Below, one piece after another: positions 1 to 12,195 of a stretch of DNA of 64,000 bases; the stretch's first letter is position 1, and each line of letters starts with the position of its first letter. The stretch covers positions 216,440,506 through 216,504,505 of the forward strand of contig NC_090023.1 in NCBI RefSeq assembly GCF_037176765.1, given 5' to 3'. Origin of the DNA: Anolis sagrei (taxonomy: Eukaryota; Chordata; Lepidosauria; Squamata; Anolidae). A program made the position numbers and the translations under genes. The notes under the pieces are model-generated. The model searched no databases. It was not told the DNA's origin and saw only the letters and a program-made list of their open reading frames with translations.

Positions 1-180
1 TTGTTCCGCATCCTAGTCTCCAGAGCAGGAGAAAACAAGCTTGCTCCTTCCTCCCTATAACTTACCCTCACATATTTATACATGGCCATCATGTCTCCTC
101 TCAGCCTTCTCTTCTTCAGCCTAACATGTCCAGCTCTTTAAGTCGCTCCTCATAGGGCTTGTTCTCCAGTCCTTTTTATC
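1..180 (-). mobile_element. CR1-type LINE fragment
   Basis: Minus-strand sequence corresponds to the C-terminal reverse-transcriptase region typical of CR1 (KLRGDMM-like, then HREEG). It matches the copies at 6.5 and 18.5 kb and is cut by the window edge. Confidence 0.7.
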
Positions 181-640
181 TACCTGCTTGGGATCCACAT
201 TCTAGGAATTCTAGGCTTCTCACACAACCATAGGTTTCCTCTTCCTTAGCTTGACTTTATCTTTTTTTTCACCTATACTCTTGGAATTGCCACTATGATT
301 ATTTGCTGACAGCTCCTTCCTTTATTGTTTTGAAATCCCAACTGAATATTCTTTATTTTCAAAGCTTTGGGAATTTTAATTAGAGGTTGTTTTGTAGTCT
401 TGAATATTTTGATTAGATGTATTGTTTTACATTATATTGTACATTTTATACTTTATCTTGATAATTTGCTTCACAGTTGTATTGTGTAGTTTTATAGTTT
501 ATTATTCCTTTCTTCCCTCTCTGTGTATATGAGTGAACATATATTTTAGATGGTGCTTTTGGCAGGACCCACTGTTTTTGTTGTTTCACTTCTATAGTGC
601 CATTCACATTGATGGTGCTATATAAATAAATACATAAATA
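181..640. other. AT-rich intergenic stretch, nothing recognised
   Basis: No gene or clear repeat seen. The end (about 600-640) resembles a LINE-type tail (tataaataaata) before the adjoining SINE. Confidence 0.4.
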
Positions 641-972
641 GGTAAAGATAAAGCTTTTCCCTTGACATTAAGTCTAGTTGTGTCTGACTGGGGGGTGGTG
701 CTCATCTCTATTTCTAAGCCAAAGGGCTGGCATTATCCATAGACACCTCCTAGGTCATGTGGTCAGCATGACTGCATGGAGTGCCATTACCTTCCCACCA
801 GATCAGTACCTATTGACTTACTCACATTTGCATGTTCTCAAACTGCAAGGTTGGCAGTAGCTGGGGCTAACAGCAGAAGCTCACCCTTACTCCCCGGATT
901 TGAACCATGGACCTTTCGGTCAGCAAGTTCAGCAGCACAACGGTTTAACCCACTGTGCCACTGGGGGCTCCT
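641..972 (-). mobile_element. tRNA-derived SINE (Sauria/ACA-type), full-length-like
   Basis: The tRNA-like head (box-B type, reverse of GGATTTGAACC) is at the right end and the tail gacattaagtctagt at the left. The same family recurs at 2.5, 17.1, 17.4, 28.6, 30.2, 41.8 and 48.5 kb. The tail is of the type shared with a RTE/BovB partner by family knowledge. Confidence 0.8.
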
Positions 973-1457
973 AAATGCATAAACACAAATGCCTTCTCTG
1001 TCCTTCCTCTCAAACTCAGAAACAAAGCAATTGGCTAAACAGAGGAGGATACCTTTTATTTTATTTCCTTTAACAACATAATTGCTGCTGCTAATATTGT
1101 TTTAAATAGTTTTACTATATTAACTATTCATTTTGTAATTACCCTAGCAATTTAATAACCTAATTTCCTTCTGCTTTTTTAAAAGTAGTGTTCCAAAATA
1201 TCCTGTGAGTTGATGATGTGTCTTGATCCATTGTTAAGTACAAAACTATGCTCTATGTTTCTACAAAGTTATCTTTTGCTATTTCTTCCATTGCCAATTG
1301 TGTTTTTATGGTCCGTTTTTAAGCTAGTGCAATCCAGTTTTGGAGAGGTAATTCTTATGTATATACCCAGGACGCTGCTATTTTGTCTCTAGCAGCTCCA
1401 ATTGTGATTGAGATCACAACTTTATGTCTCAGTTTCTGCATCCCTTCCCCCACATCT
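973..1457. other. Intergenic, nothing recognised
   Basis: AT-rich sequence with no splice-bounded coding potential and no repeat that I recognise. Confidence 0.4.
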
Positions 1458-1706
1458 CAGGGCCCTTCCACACAGCCATAAAACACAGAATATCAAGACA
1501 GAAAATCCCACAATATCTGCTTTAAACTGGAATATATGGCAGTGTGGACTCAGATAACCCAGTTCAAAGCAGATACTGTGAGATTTTCTGCCTTGATAAT
1601 TCTGGGTTATATGGCTGTGTGGAAGGGCCCTGTGTCCACACTGCCATATAATCCAGTTCAAAGTGGATAATGTGTGATTGTATTCAGCTGTGTGGAAAAG
1701 GCCTCA
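1458..1706. mobile_element. Palindromic MITE (family A) with extra half-copy
   Basis: It starts GGGCCCTTCCACACAG and ends CTGTGTGGAAGGGCCC, with arms built around ATCTGCTTTGAACTGG and its reverse complement. A partial second copy follows to 1706. This is the commonest short repeat in the window. Confidence 0.75.
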
Positions 1707-2510
1707 GATGTTTTTACCATTAGGGGTATCATTGTCCTTGCAAGGTTGTTGTGTTTGGAACAGTAGGATATGATTTATTAAATTGAGTAAAGACTTCATA
1801 AATAAAATTGTACAAGAGACCTTGAATAAGTGTTGCTGTCCACAAACTAACATTACTCTCTTACCCCATGAACCTCCAACCAGTGTAGGATTTACCATTG
1901 TGCTTTGGTGTCTGAAGCACAGAGCCCCTGTTTGCTAGCAGGGCCTTTAATTGTATTTTAATTCTCACCAGCCCCACCAAGCATGGCCATCATGCAGGGG
2001 CTGTTCCTACAGAAAAACGCATTCAGCTTCCAGCTGATCTTTACATGTAGTCAGTTCACTAAACCCTAATACAGTTAACCTTCCAGCTGACCTTGATTAT
2101 TAGGCCTCAGCCAGAGTGCAAGGTCACTCCAGGCTCTCCCGTTTATAAATCAGTTATACACAGGGGGGGGGGGATGGGATTGGGGGCTGGGATGGGGAAA
2201 AGAGGTCAACAAAAAGCCCAGGCTCAACATGGATTGCCTAGAGGTGCAGCTTCATTGCAGGAGTGGAGAATGAGCAAGATAACTGCCATTCTTTGCACTT
2301 AATGTCGTCCCTTGAAAAGCATCATGGAAGGCTGCATTCTTTTTTTACCAATTGCACAAGCCCTAGGTTTTTTTAAGTGGGATGAAATTAATGTTCTATA
2401 TCCAACCAGTAGAATTACCCTCCCTCCTATTTCTTCTGGAATAAATCACTTTGGATGAAGAACGCATCCACTAGTCCTAATCTAGAAATATGGGGTGTGT
2501 ACAAACTGTA
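1707..2510. other. Intergenic stretch
   Basis: No recognisable gene. It contains a G10 run at about 2163-2172. Confidence 0.4.
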
Positions 2511-2838
2511 GGTAAATGTAAAGGTTTCCCCTGACATTAAGTCTAGTTGTGTCCAACTTTGGAGGGTGGTTTTCATCTCCATTTCTAAGCTGAAGAGCCA
2601 GCATTGTCCATAGACACCTCCAAGGTCATGTGGCTGGCATGACTGCATGGAGAGCCATTACCTTTCTGCTGGAGCAGTACTTATTGATCTACTCACATTT
2701 GCATGTTTTTTGAACTGCTAGGTTGGCAGAAGCTGGTCCTAACAGTAGGAGTTCATCTCGCTTCCCAGAACTGGACTGCCAACCTTTCAGTCAGCAAGTT
2801 CAGATAGCTCAGCAGTTTAATCCACTGCGTCACCAGTA
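2511..2838 (-). mobile_element. tRNA-derived SINE (Sauria/ACA-type)
   Basis: Same family as 641-972. Tail at left, tRNA-like head at right. Confidence 0.8.
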
Positions 2839-2988
2839 TAAAGCTATAGACTAATAATGATTTTGATCTACTTCTGAAAGTAGAATGAGAGCTTTTAAAG
2901 AACATGTCAGCATTCACTTAAAGTTACCCAGACAGTTAAACTTCAGAATCTGGAAACATTATCTTGAACTGCAGTCCCCAGGGCCCTT

Positions 2989-3124
2989 CCACACAGCCCT
3001 ATATCCCAGAATATGAAGGCAGAAGATCTCACAATATCTGCTTTGAACTGGGTTATCGGAGCTCAGATAATGTAGGATTTTTGCTTTGATACTATGGGAT
3101 ATAGGGCTGTGAGGAAGGGCCCCC
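2989..3124. mobile_element. Palindromic MITE (family A)
   Basis: Inverted ends GGGCCCTTCCACACAG and GAGGAAGGGCCC. The centre is shortened relative to other copies. Confidence 0.7.
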
Positions 3125-3304
3125 GGAACCTAACCTCAGTCCCAATCAGCAAAACTACTGACTATGCTGCCTGTGGATTCTCTTGATATGCCAGAAATGG
3201 TAATGCCTGCCATCTTGATAACATTGCTTTCTTGCAAAGGAATTTATGTCTCTATTCATAGCTAATCCACCAGGGAAGAGCTGTTCAACAGAGGAATATG
3301 GTGG

Positions 3305-3456
3305 AGAGACCCCGTCTACACTGCCAAATAATCCAGATTATCAAAGCAATTAATCCATATTATCTGCTTTGAACTGGATTATAGAAGTCTATAGTGCCAT
3401 ATTTTCCATTTCAAAGCAGATAATCTGGATTTTATATGGCAGTGTAGAAGGGGCTG
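3305..3456. mobile_element. Palindromic MITE, variant of family A
   Basis: Inverted arms share the ATAATCCAGATTATCAAAGC core. The outer ends (tctacactgcca / tggcagtgtaga) differ from the main family. Confidence 0.6.
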
Positions 3457-3524
3457 GAGACTCCTCTTTTAAACAGGATAAACTGGATAGCCATTGGTCA
3501 GGAGTGCTTTGATTGTGTGTTCCT
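3457..3524 (+). mobile_element. CR1-type LINE 3' snippet
   Basis: About 70 bases matching the CR1 segment near 7.36 kb (taaactggatagccat, ggagtgctttga), fused directly to BovB sequence on its right. Confidence 0.6.
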
Positions 3525-3990
3525 GGCAACAAAGATCCGCATAGTCAAAGCCATGGTATTCCCTGTAGTAACCTACGGATGTGAGAGCTGGACCTTAGGG
3601 AAGGCTGAGCAAAGGAAGATGGATGCTTTTGAGCTGTGGTGTTGGAGGAAAGTTCTGAGAGTGCCTTGGACTGCGAGAAGATCCAGCCAGTCCATCCTCC
3701 AGGAAATAAAGCCCGGCTGCTCATTGGAGGGAAGGATACTAGAGACAAAGTTAAAGTACTTTGGACACATCATGAGGAGACAGCAAAAACTAGAGAAGAC
3801 AATTATGCTGGGGAAAGTGGAAGGTAAAAGGAAGAGGGGCCGACCAAGGGCGAGATGGATGGATGGCATCCTTGAAGTGACTGGACTGACCTTGAAGGAG
3901 CTGGGGGTGGTGACGGCCAACAGGGAGCTCTGGCGTGGGCTGGTCCATGAGGTCACGAAGAGTCAGAGACAACTGAACGAATGAACAACA
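3525..3990 (+). mobile_element. BovB (RTE-clade) LINE, 5'-truncated 3' end
   Basis: An open frame of about 155 codons encodes the C-terminal part of BovB ORF2 (VFPVVTYGCESWTLGKAEQR ... VHEVTKSQRQLNE) and ends with the AACAAC tail. It is close in sequence to the long copy at 13.1-15.2 kb, so fairly young. Confidence 0.9.
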
Positions 3991-4464
3991 ACATGACTAT
4001 GGATCAGACTAGATGGCACTTGTAACCTCTTACACTATATGGTTCTAGTTTTGACATATATAAGGGGATGATGCAAGGATGAAAGTGCCTTTTATTTCTT
4101 CTAGGACTGGCTTCATCAAGTGCCTTGCCTTTCATCCTCCCATTATCCATTATTCTAAGTGTGAGAATAGCACAGCCAGGTTTTGAACAGAGGAAAGGAA
4201 ACCAAGGTGCTCTGTTTTCATTGCCATAAGGCTAGAATTAGAAATCATAGATGCCCTTTCATCTCTCCCTTTTCCCCAGCCTAACAACCATCAAAATGAG
4301 CTTTTGCCAGGTCTACCTTTTGATTGGCTGAGGAAAAGACAAGATGGTCTGCATCCCTCATTCCATGCAGAGAAGTCAAAGGGATGGGCCATTTAATTTT
4401 TCCAAAATTTGGGCCAAGGGGACAGTGTCTTCTCCCTTACCCAAGGATGCTTTAGAGCAGGGAT

Positions 4465-4597
4465 TGGCAAAGAGTAACCCCTCAGATGTTATTGGATTAC
4501 AACTCTCCGCATCCTTTACCACTGGCTATTCTGGCTAGGACTGTTGGAAATTGCAGTCCAACAACGTCTGGAGGGCTACACTTTGCCTATTCCTAGT
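4465..4597. mobile_element. Fold-back MITE (family C), diverged
   Basis: An inverted repeat with arms around ggattggcaaagagt and acactttgcctattcc, the layout of the copies at 19.8, 21.9 and 47.4 kb but older. Confidence 0.55.
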
Positions 4598-6496
4598 TTT
4601 GAGGGTGCAGGAAAAGCTGCATGGCACATGGCTATGAGGAAGGGGAAGAGCTGGGCAGTAGTTGATCCCCTCTCATCGGCTACCTGAGGCAGCTGCCTCA
4701 TCCTTGCTAATTGTAGGAAAGTCCCCAAGAACCACAGAGAGTGAGCACCAAACCATGGAGAGAAAAAGTGGGGTATAAATAAACATAACAACAACAATAA
4801 CAACTTAAAACTAGATTGGGAATTAGGTTGTGAGCCTGGGCAAAGCGGTATGGCCAAGAGAGGGCTGAACCTCCCTGTTTAGGAAGTTGTCCACCCTTGC
4901 CTTAAACTAAAACATGAGTGAGGAATAATTCACTCTCTGAATGTTTTGGCCTGCAATGACCATCAGGCCTGCCCAGCATGGTCATTGGCAAGGAACTGTG
5001 AGAGTTGTAGCCCAAAATATCTGGAGTCAAGTGTTCCCCGGCCTTGGATTAAGTGTGCTTATTTATCCAGACTTCCATGCCTTTAAATGTCTGAGAAGTC
5101 ATGTGGAGAGAAAAGGGAGGTCAATGTATTGATCTTAACCTGTGTGTCATAGTCTCTCCCTGTTGTCTCAACCAGGTTTTGGATGGTCCTGATAAAAACA
5201 TGAACTGCTCTCACAAGGCCAAGGACACATTGCTGACTCTGCTGCTGGCTCAACATTGCCTTGTCCTCTACTTCCCTCTAGTGGCCCTTAAAAAGTGCAA
5301 GGAAGTTCTTGGGATCCACCACAGGCAACCTTTTTTGGGGATGCTAAACTTTTGAAAGAATTAAAAATTAAGCATCTAAGTAGAGAACAAAGGCTGTAAT
5401 ATACTTAATCTGATTTTGGAGAGAACAACCATATTCTTTAAAGAGACTAGTTGGTGATCATCAAAGGATATCCAAGAACTGCAGCTCATAATCACTTTAG
5501 TGTATTGCATTCTCCAAAGGATAACAACTTAGAAAATTCCTGGCTTGTTTCTTGCCTTGAACCAGGTTTCTATTTCCTCACCACATCATGAAAATGATCA
5601 CTTTGACCTAACTATTCTTCTAATCTGGGTGAAAATGGGATTACTTCTCAACAGAGGTGGCCCTAGGTAATTTTCAACGGTAAGCAAACAGTAATTTGCC
5701 CGCCCCCCCCCCCCCCCCCCCACCAATCATTGATATATATTTTCTGTTCGTCGTGGGAGTTGTGTGCCATATTTGGTTCAATTCCATCATTGGTGGAGTT
5801 CAGAATGCTCTTTGATTGTAGGTGAACTATACATCCCAGTAACTGCAACTCACATATGTCAAGGTCTATTTTCCCCCAAGAGCGCCTCAAGAGCGCTCCT
5901 GGGCAAAATCAACTATACTGCAAATGCTTACTTTTCGTAATGGGTTGAGCCACCCCTGCTTCTCAAGTACTGAATTTGCAAGGTTTTGTTAGTTTAGTTT
6001 TATAGTTAGCATAATAGAAAAGTCATATGTGCATCAGCATGTTATATGTCCACAATACACTTCACATTCCATGGAGATGATTTTGCTTTGTGGTATGAAT
6101 TATATTGCAGCTGCATGGCAACACATTCAGGAGCTTATTTCAGATCCCCCCTCCCCCCCCCCCCCCAATTTATCTGGAGTCAGTTTAAACTCCTTAAAGC
6201 ATGCTATAGCATGCTTTGGTGATGTGTGTAATATAGTCACTGCAGATTGGTCAACATAGATGAGTCCCTTGTTAAAGTTTTCACTGTGGCCAAAGTAATC
6301 TTCTAGGATGGCCAGAATGTTTCCAGTCTAGCATCCAGCACCTCCAAGATCCTCTAAGGCTGGATCTAAACTGACATATAAAGCAGTTTCAGAGTTCAGA
6401 TTAATTGCAAGATTTACCATTATGCTGAGGCGTGCTTAAGCACAGGGCCTATCTTCAAATGTATTTTGCTTATGTGGTGCAATTCTAAGTTTGAAG
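4598..6496. other. Intergenic, mostly unassigned
   Basis: No host gene recognised. It holds an L2-like tail (ggtataaataaa, about 4700-4805), a C-rich run at 5701-5721 and another at about 6150-6165, and scattered MITE-like scraps near 4930-5030. Confidence 0.4.
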
Positions 6497-7496
6497 GTGT
6501 TCTGTTTGGGAGCAATTCCAGACAATGCTAGAGTTGATCGTGATGAGTGGAGTGATGCAGGGTTCTGTCCTGGGCCTGGTTCTGTTCAACATCTTTCTTA
6601 ATGACTTATCACCAAGTTGGCAGATGATACAAAATTGGGAGGGATAGCCAATACTCCAGAAGACAAGAGCAGGATTCAAGATGATCTTAACAGATTAGAG
6701 AGATGAATTTCAAACTATGAATTTCAACTGGGACAAATGCAAGATGCACTTAGGCAGAAAAAAATGAAAACATACAGAATGGGGGGTGTCTGGTTCGACA
6801 GCAGTCTATGTGAAAAAGATCTTGGAGTCCTCGTGGACAACAAGTTAAACATGAGTCAACAGTGTGATGTGGCAGCTAAAAAGCCAATGGGATTTCGGCC
6901 TGCATCAATAAGAGTCTAGTGTCTAGATCCAGGGAGGTCATGCTACCCCTCTATTCTGCCTTGGTTAGACCACACCAGGAATACTGTGTCCAATTATGAG
7001 CACCACAATTGAGGGGAGATGTTTTACAAACTGGAATGTGTCCCAGAGGAGGGCAACTAAAATGATCAAGGCTCTACAGAACAAGCCCTGTGACAAGTGA
7101 CTTAAAGAGCTGGGCATGTTTAGCCTGCAGAAGAGAAAGCTGAGAGGAGACATGATGGCCTTGTATAAATATGTGAGTGGAAGTCATAGGGAGGAGGGAG
7201 CAAGCTTGTTTTCCGCTGCACTGGAGACTAGGACGTGGAACAATGGCTTCAAACTACAGGAAAGGAGATTCCACCTGAACATTAGGAAGAACTTTCTGAC
7301 TGTGAGAGCTGTTCAGCAGTGGAACTCTCTGCCTCAGAGTTTGGTGGAGGATCCTTCTTTGGAGGCTTTTAAACAGAGGCTGGATAACCATTTGTCGTGG
7401 GTGCTTTGAATGTGATATTCCTGCTTCTTGGCAGGGGGTTGGACTGGATGGCCCCCGAGACCTCGTCCAATTCCATGATTCTATGATTCTATATGG
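6497..7496 (+). mobile_element. CR1-type LINE, 3' third
   Basis: Broken reverse-transcriptase pieces are visible: GSVLGLVLFNIFLND near 6570, then EKDLGVLVDNKLNMSQQCD, and a C-terminal block FKLQERRFHLNIRKNFLTV ... QQWNSLPQ (7116-7406). It ends in the CR1-specific ATTCTATG repeats at 7477-7492. It is 5'-truncated with several frame breaks, so not functional. Confidence 0.85.
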
Positions 7497-8459
7497 CAGT
7501 GCAGACTCATATAATTCAGTTCCACCAGGGAATCTGCATTTTGAAACTGCATCACATGGCAGTGCAGATCCAGCCTTGGTGCAGTCCCAGTTTTCTAAGA
7601 ATAAACTTAGAAATCCTATTTTAAATCATATAATTTGAAATCCTATTAAATTAAAAGCAGGCAACCTCGAGTATTTGACCCGATTCATCTATTATGAATT
7701 GGGAGTACAGTTGAACTTCATTAGAAGATACAAATAATTGGCCTTGATTCACTACTCTGAAAGGAAAAGAGAAGACTAATTTGCTTCTGCTTTCTTTCAG
7801 ATCAAACCTTCCTAAATTGATTTGGCAATATTTTTCACAGGCAGCTATAAATATGGTGGAACAATGGGGAAGATGCCTCCGTTTATGAACCCTAGACAGG
7901 AAGAAGATGAAAAAGTACTCAGCACTTGGTGTGTTGTTTTTGTTTTTTTTTAAAGTGCTCGTTGTTAGTTGTCTGTCATTCCAGATTTGGACATGCAGTC
8001 GCCTACACACACACACATAGAGTCAGCAGATACATAAAGCTGCTCAGCTTTATTATTGAGCCATGGCCTAAATACGTGAGTTATACCCCAGTAACTGATT
8101 TGTTATGAGGCAGGGGAATCATTAGAAATATTGCTGTGGCCATCATCAGCACCTGCATTATGGCTCCCATTTCCTGTGATGACAAAGCGCTGAGTTATGG
8201 TCTGGACTAGAAAGGCAACGAGTCTGTACACTCTGCTGTTTGTGCCACTTTGTGCTGGCAAAATGAAAAATCATTGATCACTGGGCAGGTACGCTGTCAG
8301 AACCAGAAAAGGAAAGCAAAATGGCCAGGAAAGATATTGGGTACTGACCACATTCGAGACAGGTTAAGTGGCCAAACAGATTATGGGACAGAAGTGTTAA
8401 TTCTCTTTGGAAGACACCAAGGAAATGAAACTTCCAGGTGTAACTCCTCAAAGTAAAGA
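7497..8459. other. Intergenic, nothing recognised
   Basis: No gene-like exon with plausible splice sites and homology. The first ~90 bases look like a MITE scrap. Confidence 0.35.
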
Positions 8460-9292
8460 GTGTCAGGAACAGCTCAGGAAAGTAAATTTTTGGATTGTTA
8501 CTCCCAGAATCCCCATGGCCTTTAGCCATATTGGTTGAAGAATCAAGAAGCTTGGTTATTTTACCAAGCAATTTGTAGTTTGGTGAGGTGCCGGCACTCT
8601 ATGCCAGAGAAGGCTAAAGAGCTTGTACAGAACAAACACAAATACTTGTTACTCTGTGTTATGTTATGTTTTGTTATAGATAAGAGTCTAGAGTTGCTGA
8701 TTATATCAACTCCTGAGGAAGATTTCTTTCCCCGAAACAGGGTACAAAAATACCCGGGCACCCCTGTTGAATGCTAATTGGACTTTTCCTTCTGATACTT
8801 TTTTTTTGAGAAGCAGTGCTCCAATTTCACTGGACTTGATTCAGATTTTATCCATTAAGATATTTTTGAGAGTGGTGCTCCATCTTCATTATTGTCTTCA
8901 GTCTACATATAACCTCATGACTCAATGTTTACTTTGTTTATATAATTTTCTCATTGAATGTATCCCTGAAGCCTATATACAGTGGAACCCTTATTCAGAC
9001 CTAGAACTGTTACATTTGAGAGTGATTGCTCCTTTTGATTTTGCTTTGTGCCACTGAATTGAGCTATGTACTGGGGATTTTGGTAAATTGCGTACTATAT
9101 GCTCTTTTGATATTACATTTTGATATTACACATAGATTGTTTTGTATTTGTTCTGATACCCTACAAGTATTCTGGGATATTGTATAGTAAAGAGCTTGTA
9201 CAACCACAACTCTCACGATTCCATAGATTTGAGCCATGACACTTGAAGTGATACCAAACTGCATTAATTCTACAATGTAGATACACCATTGT
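8460..9292 (+). mobile_element. Non-palindromic MITE (family B) interrupted by a 558 bp insertion
   Basis: The outer element runs 8460-8629 and resumes at 9203-9292 (actctcacgattccatag ... ccaaactgcattaattctac). Relatives lie at 12.2, 16.0, 45.7, 47.5 and 49.3 kb. The inserted piece (8630-9187) is listed separately. Confidence 0.6.
8630..9187. mobile_element. Unassigned 558 bp insertion with 15 bp target duplication
   Basis: The 15-mer taaagagcttgtaca occurs at 8615-8629 and again at 9188-9202, exactly flanking this segment. The length of the duplication suggests retrotransposition. Inside is a block cctgaggaagatttc ... cgaaacagg. Family not recognised. Confidence 0.65.
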
Positions 9293-9399
9293 CTACCAAG
9301 TAAAACAGGAAGTTACAGAGAGTCACTCACCATCCAATAGAAACTGGGCAAGTTGTGCACTCAGTCACTATGAGAGGTTGACAAGAACATTGAACTGGG

Positions 9400-9549
9400 G
9401 CCCCTTCCACACAGCTGAATAAAATCTCACATTGCCTGCTTTGAACTAGAATATATGGCAGTGTGGACTCAGGTAACCCAGTCCAAAGTAGATATTGTAA
9501 GATTGTCTGCCTTGATAGTCTGGGTTATATGGCTGTGTGTAAGGGCCCA
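9400..9549. mobile_element. Palindromic MITE (family A)
   Basis: Inverted ends CCCCTTCCACACAGC and GCTGTGTGTAAGGGCC. Full-length type, about 150 bp. Confidence 0.75.
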
Positions 9550-10107
9550 TGGTCTTCTCAGCAAGTACTCTCTGCAAAGGTAAGGCTGGGCTCATATTTG
9601 CTCAGTTTTATATGAACAGTGAGGGCTTTTTTTCTTTTTCCATTTGGATTTTACTGCTTTTTAATACTGGGATGATTCTACTCTCTGAAGTTTTAACTAC
9701 TGCCTTAATATCGATTCAGCTTGTAGTTCTATATTCTTTTTAATGTTTGTTTTTCTCTTTAGAACACATTATTATACAATTTACACATATTAATACTTTT
9801 GTTTTCTTTCTTTTCTTTTCTTTTTTATGCATGCTATAGCTATTTGTTATTTCCAAAACATCTTCATTGTTCCACTTGTTTTCTATATTATGTTGTTTGA
9901 AATAAGTCAAAGCCAGAACACACAATTCTGCCTTAACAACACACAGGGCCAAATTCTGTTTCTAATACATTCCATGCACAGTATGGAGGAATGCTTGAAA
10001 ATATGAGCAGTTCTCACAACTTATGAAAGGTTGTATGGGAATGTATAGGATTCAGGTATTTTGGCCTATGACCTACCCAGCATGGCCAATGTTATGGTAC
10101 CACGTAT
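9550..10107. other. Intergenic, nothing recognised
   Basis: AT-rich sequence with a TTTTC-rich run at about 9800-9826. No gene seen. Confidence 0.35.
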
Positions 10108-10295
10108 AAATGGAGCTTCCATTGGCACAATGGACTAAACTGCTGGTGATGGTTCAAATCCAGGGAGCAGGGTGAGCTCCCATCTGTCAGCTCCAACTTC
10201 TCATGCGGGGACATGAGAGAAGACTCCCATAGGATGGTAAAACATCTGGGCATCCCATGGGCAACATCCTTGCAGACAGCCCTTGGACTATGAGC
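10108..10295 (+). mobile_element. Second tRNA-derived SINE family, copy 1 (diverged)
   Basis: tRNA-like head (ggttcaaatccagggagc), then cagctccaacttctcatg and a tail ccttgcagacagcc. Same family as 27446-27712. Confidence 0.7.
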
Positions 10296-10565
10296 AACTA
10301 TGCTGAATATGTACAAGAAGTTTGCTAGTAAACCTGAGATGTTATTTTTAAAGAACTTTTGTTTTTGTCTCTTGAGTGCATATTTTCAAGGGAGTGTATA
10401 TCTTTTGGGAAATTACAACTGCAAATTCTACTTCAAAGAAACAACCATCTTCTGCTAACCAAATATATTTTTGTAGTGGCATGTCTTTCTCCTTGGCAAT
10501 TTAAAGGCATGGTTCGTCAGTTTAACAACTGAGGTACCTGTGTGCCATTACATGAATGCTTGTGA

Positions 10566-10863
10566 ATACAATAGAGTCTTGCTTATCCAACAGAACATTC
10601 GATAAGCAAAAATGTTGGATAATAAGGAGGGATTAAGGAAAGCCTATTAAACGTCAAATTATGTTATGATTTTACAAATTAAGCACCAAAACATCATGTT
10701 TTACAACAAATTGACAGAAAAAGCAGTTCAATACACAGTAACGTTCTGTAGTAATTTACGAATTTAGCACCGAAACATCGCAATGTATTGAAACAGCTGT
10801 GGCGGGGGGCAGACTGCAGAATGTTGGATGAGCAAAGGTTGGATAAGTGAGACTCTACTGTAT
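10566..10863. mobile_element. pogo/Tigger-like MITE
   Basis: Terminal inverted repeats AATAGAGTCTTGCTTATCCA (left) and TGGATAAGTGAGACTCTACT (right) sit next to TA on both sides. The internal sequence is non-coding. It is about 298 bp. Confidence 0.7.
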
Positions 10864-10871
10864 CACTTGTT

Positions 10872-11012
10872 CAAAGGGTTGACTCACATTTGCATGTTTT
10901 CAAAATGCTAGGTTGGTAGAAGCTGGGGCTAACCACGGGAATACACGCTGCTCCCCAGATTTGAACCTGCGACCTTTTAGTCAGCAAGTTCAGCAGATCA
11001 GTGAGTAAGGTT
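10872..11012 (-). mobile_element. Sauria/ACA-type SINE, head half only
   Basis: Only the tRNA-proximal part is present (gactcacatttgcatg to cagcaagttcagcag). It is joined to BovB on the right. Confidence 0.7.
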
Positions 11013-11049
11013 ATGGTGCACTTATTTCCAAAAGGTTATGGAATTTCCT

Positions 11050-11785
11050 ATTCAGCTTGTATGCAGAACACATCATGCAGTGTGCGGGGCTTGACGAATC
11101 CAAGGCTGGAGTTAAAATTGCTGGAAGAAACATTAACAATCTTAGATATGCTGATGACACCACTTTGATGGCTGAAAGTGAGGAGGAGCAGAGGAGTCTT
11201 CTCAACAAGGTGAAATAAGATATTGCAAAGGCTGGGTTGCAGTTAAACATTAAAAAAACAAGATTATGGCAAACAGAATGATTGATAACTGGCAAATAGT
11301 GAGAGAAAACATGGAGGTAGTGACAGAATTTGTATTTCTAGGTGCAAAGGTGACTGCAGTTGCAGACTGCAGCCAGGATATCAGGAGACGCTTACTTCTT
11401 GGGAAGAGAGCAATAACCAATCTCGATAAAATAGTGAAGAGTAGAGACATCACACTGGTACCAAATATCCGCATAGTCAAAGCAACAATATTCCCCATAG
11501 TCACCTACAGATGTGAGAGCTGGACCATAAGGAAGGCTGAGCAAAGGAAGATAGACGCTTTTCAACTGTGACATTGGAGGAAAGTTCTGAGAGTGCCTTG
11601 GACTGCAGAAGATCCAACCAGTCCATACTCCAGGAAATAAAGCCCGACTGCTCATTGGAGGGAAGTATGTTAGAGGCAGAGATGAAGTACTTTGGCCACA
11701 TCATGAGGAGACAGCAAAGCCTAGAGAAGACAATGATGCTGGAGAAAGTGGAAGGAAAAAGGAAGAGGGGACAACCAAGGGCAAG
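11050..11785 (+). mobile_element. BovB LINE fragment, left part
   Basis: A decayed ORF2 segment: LYAEHIMQCAGLDE, then RYADDTTLMAE (with the YADD box), FVFLGAKVTAVADCSQDI, and EIKPDCSLEGSMLE. Several frame breaks. It continues after a SINE at 12052-12190. Confidence 0.85.
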
Positions 11786-12051
11786 AATTTCTTTTGTCAT
11801 GTTAGGAGTGACTTGAGAAACTGCAAGTCGCTTCTGGTGTGAGAGAATTGGCAGTCTGCAAGGACGTTGCCCAAGGAAAGCCCGGATAATTTGATGTTTT
11901 ATCACCCTTGTGGGAGGCCTCTCTCATGTCCCAGCATGAGGAGCTGGAAGTCACAGAGGGAGCTCATCTGCGCTCTCCCCAGATTCGAATCTGTGACCTA
12001 TTGGTCTTCAGTCCTGCTGGCACAGGGGTTTAACCCACTGCGCCACCGGGG
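11786..12051 (-). mobile_element. Second tRNA-derived SINE family inserted in BovB
   Basis: Tail at left (tcatgttaggagtgactt), tRNA-like head at right (gattcgaatctgtgacc). It is flanked by the short direct repeat ggcaag from the BovB target. Confidence 0.8.
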
Positions 12052-12190
12052 GCAAGATGGATGGATAGTATCCTTGAAGTGACTGGCTTGACCTTGAAGG
12101 AGCTGGGGGTGGTGACGGCCAACAGGGTGCTCTGGCATGAGCTGGTCCATGAGGTCATGAAAAGTCAGAAGCAACTGAATGAATACACAA
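12052..12190 (+). mobile_element. BovB LINE fragment, right part (3' end)
   Basis: Continues the 11050-11785 copy: gcaagatggatggat through to tgaatgaatacacaac. Confidence 0.85.
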
Positions 12191-12195
12191 CATGG

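Noticed and set aside
3517-3984. A 155-codon plus-strand frame that looks like a gene
   Set aside because: It is the BovB ORF2 C-terminus, not a host gene.
7116-7409. A 97-codon frame with well-formed protein composition
   Set aside because: It is the CR1 reverse-transcriptase C-terminal region, followed by the CR1 octamer tail.
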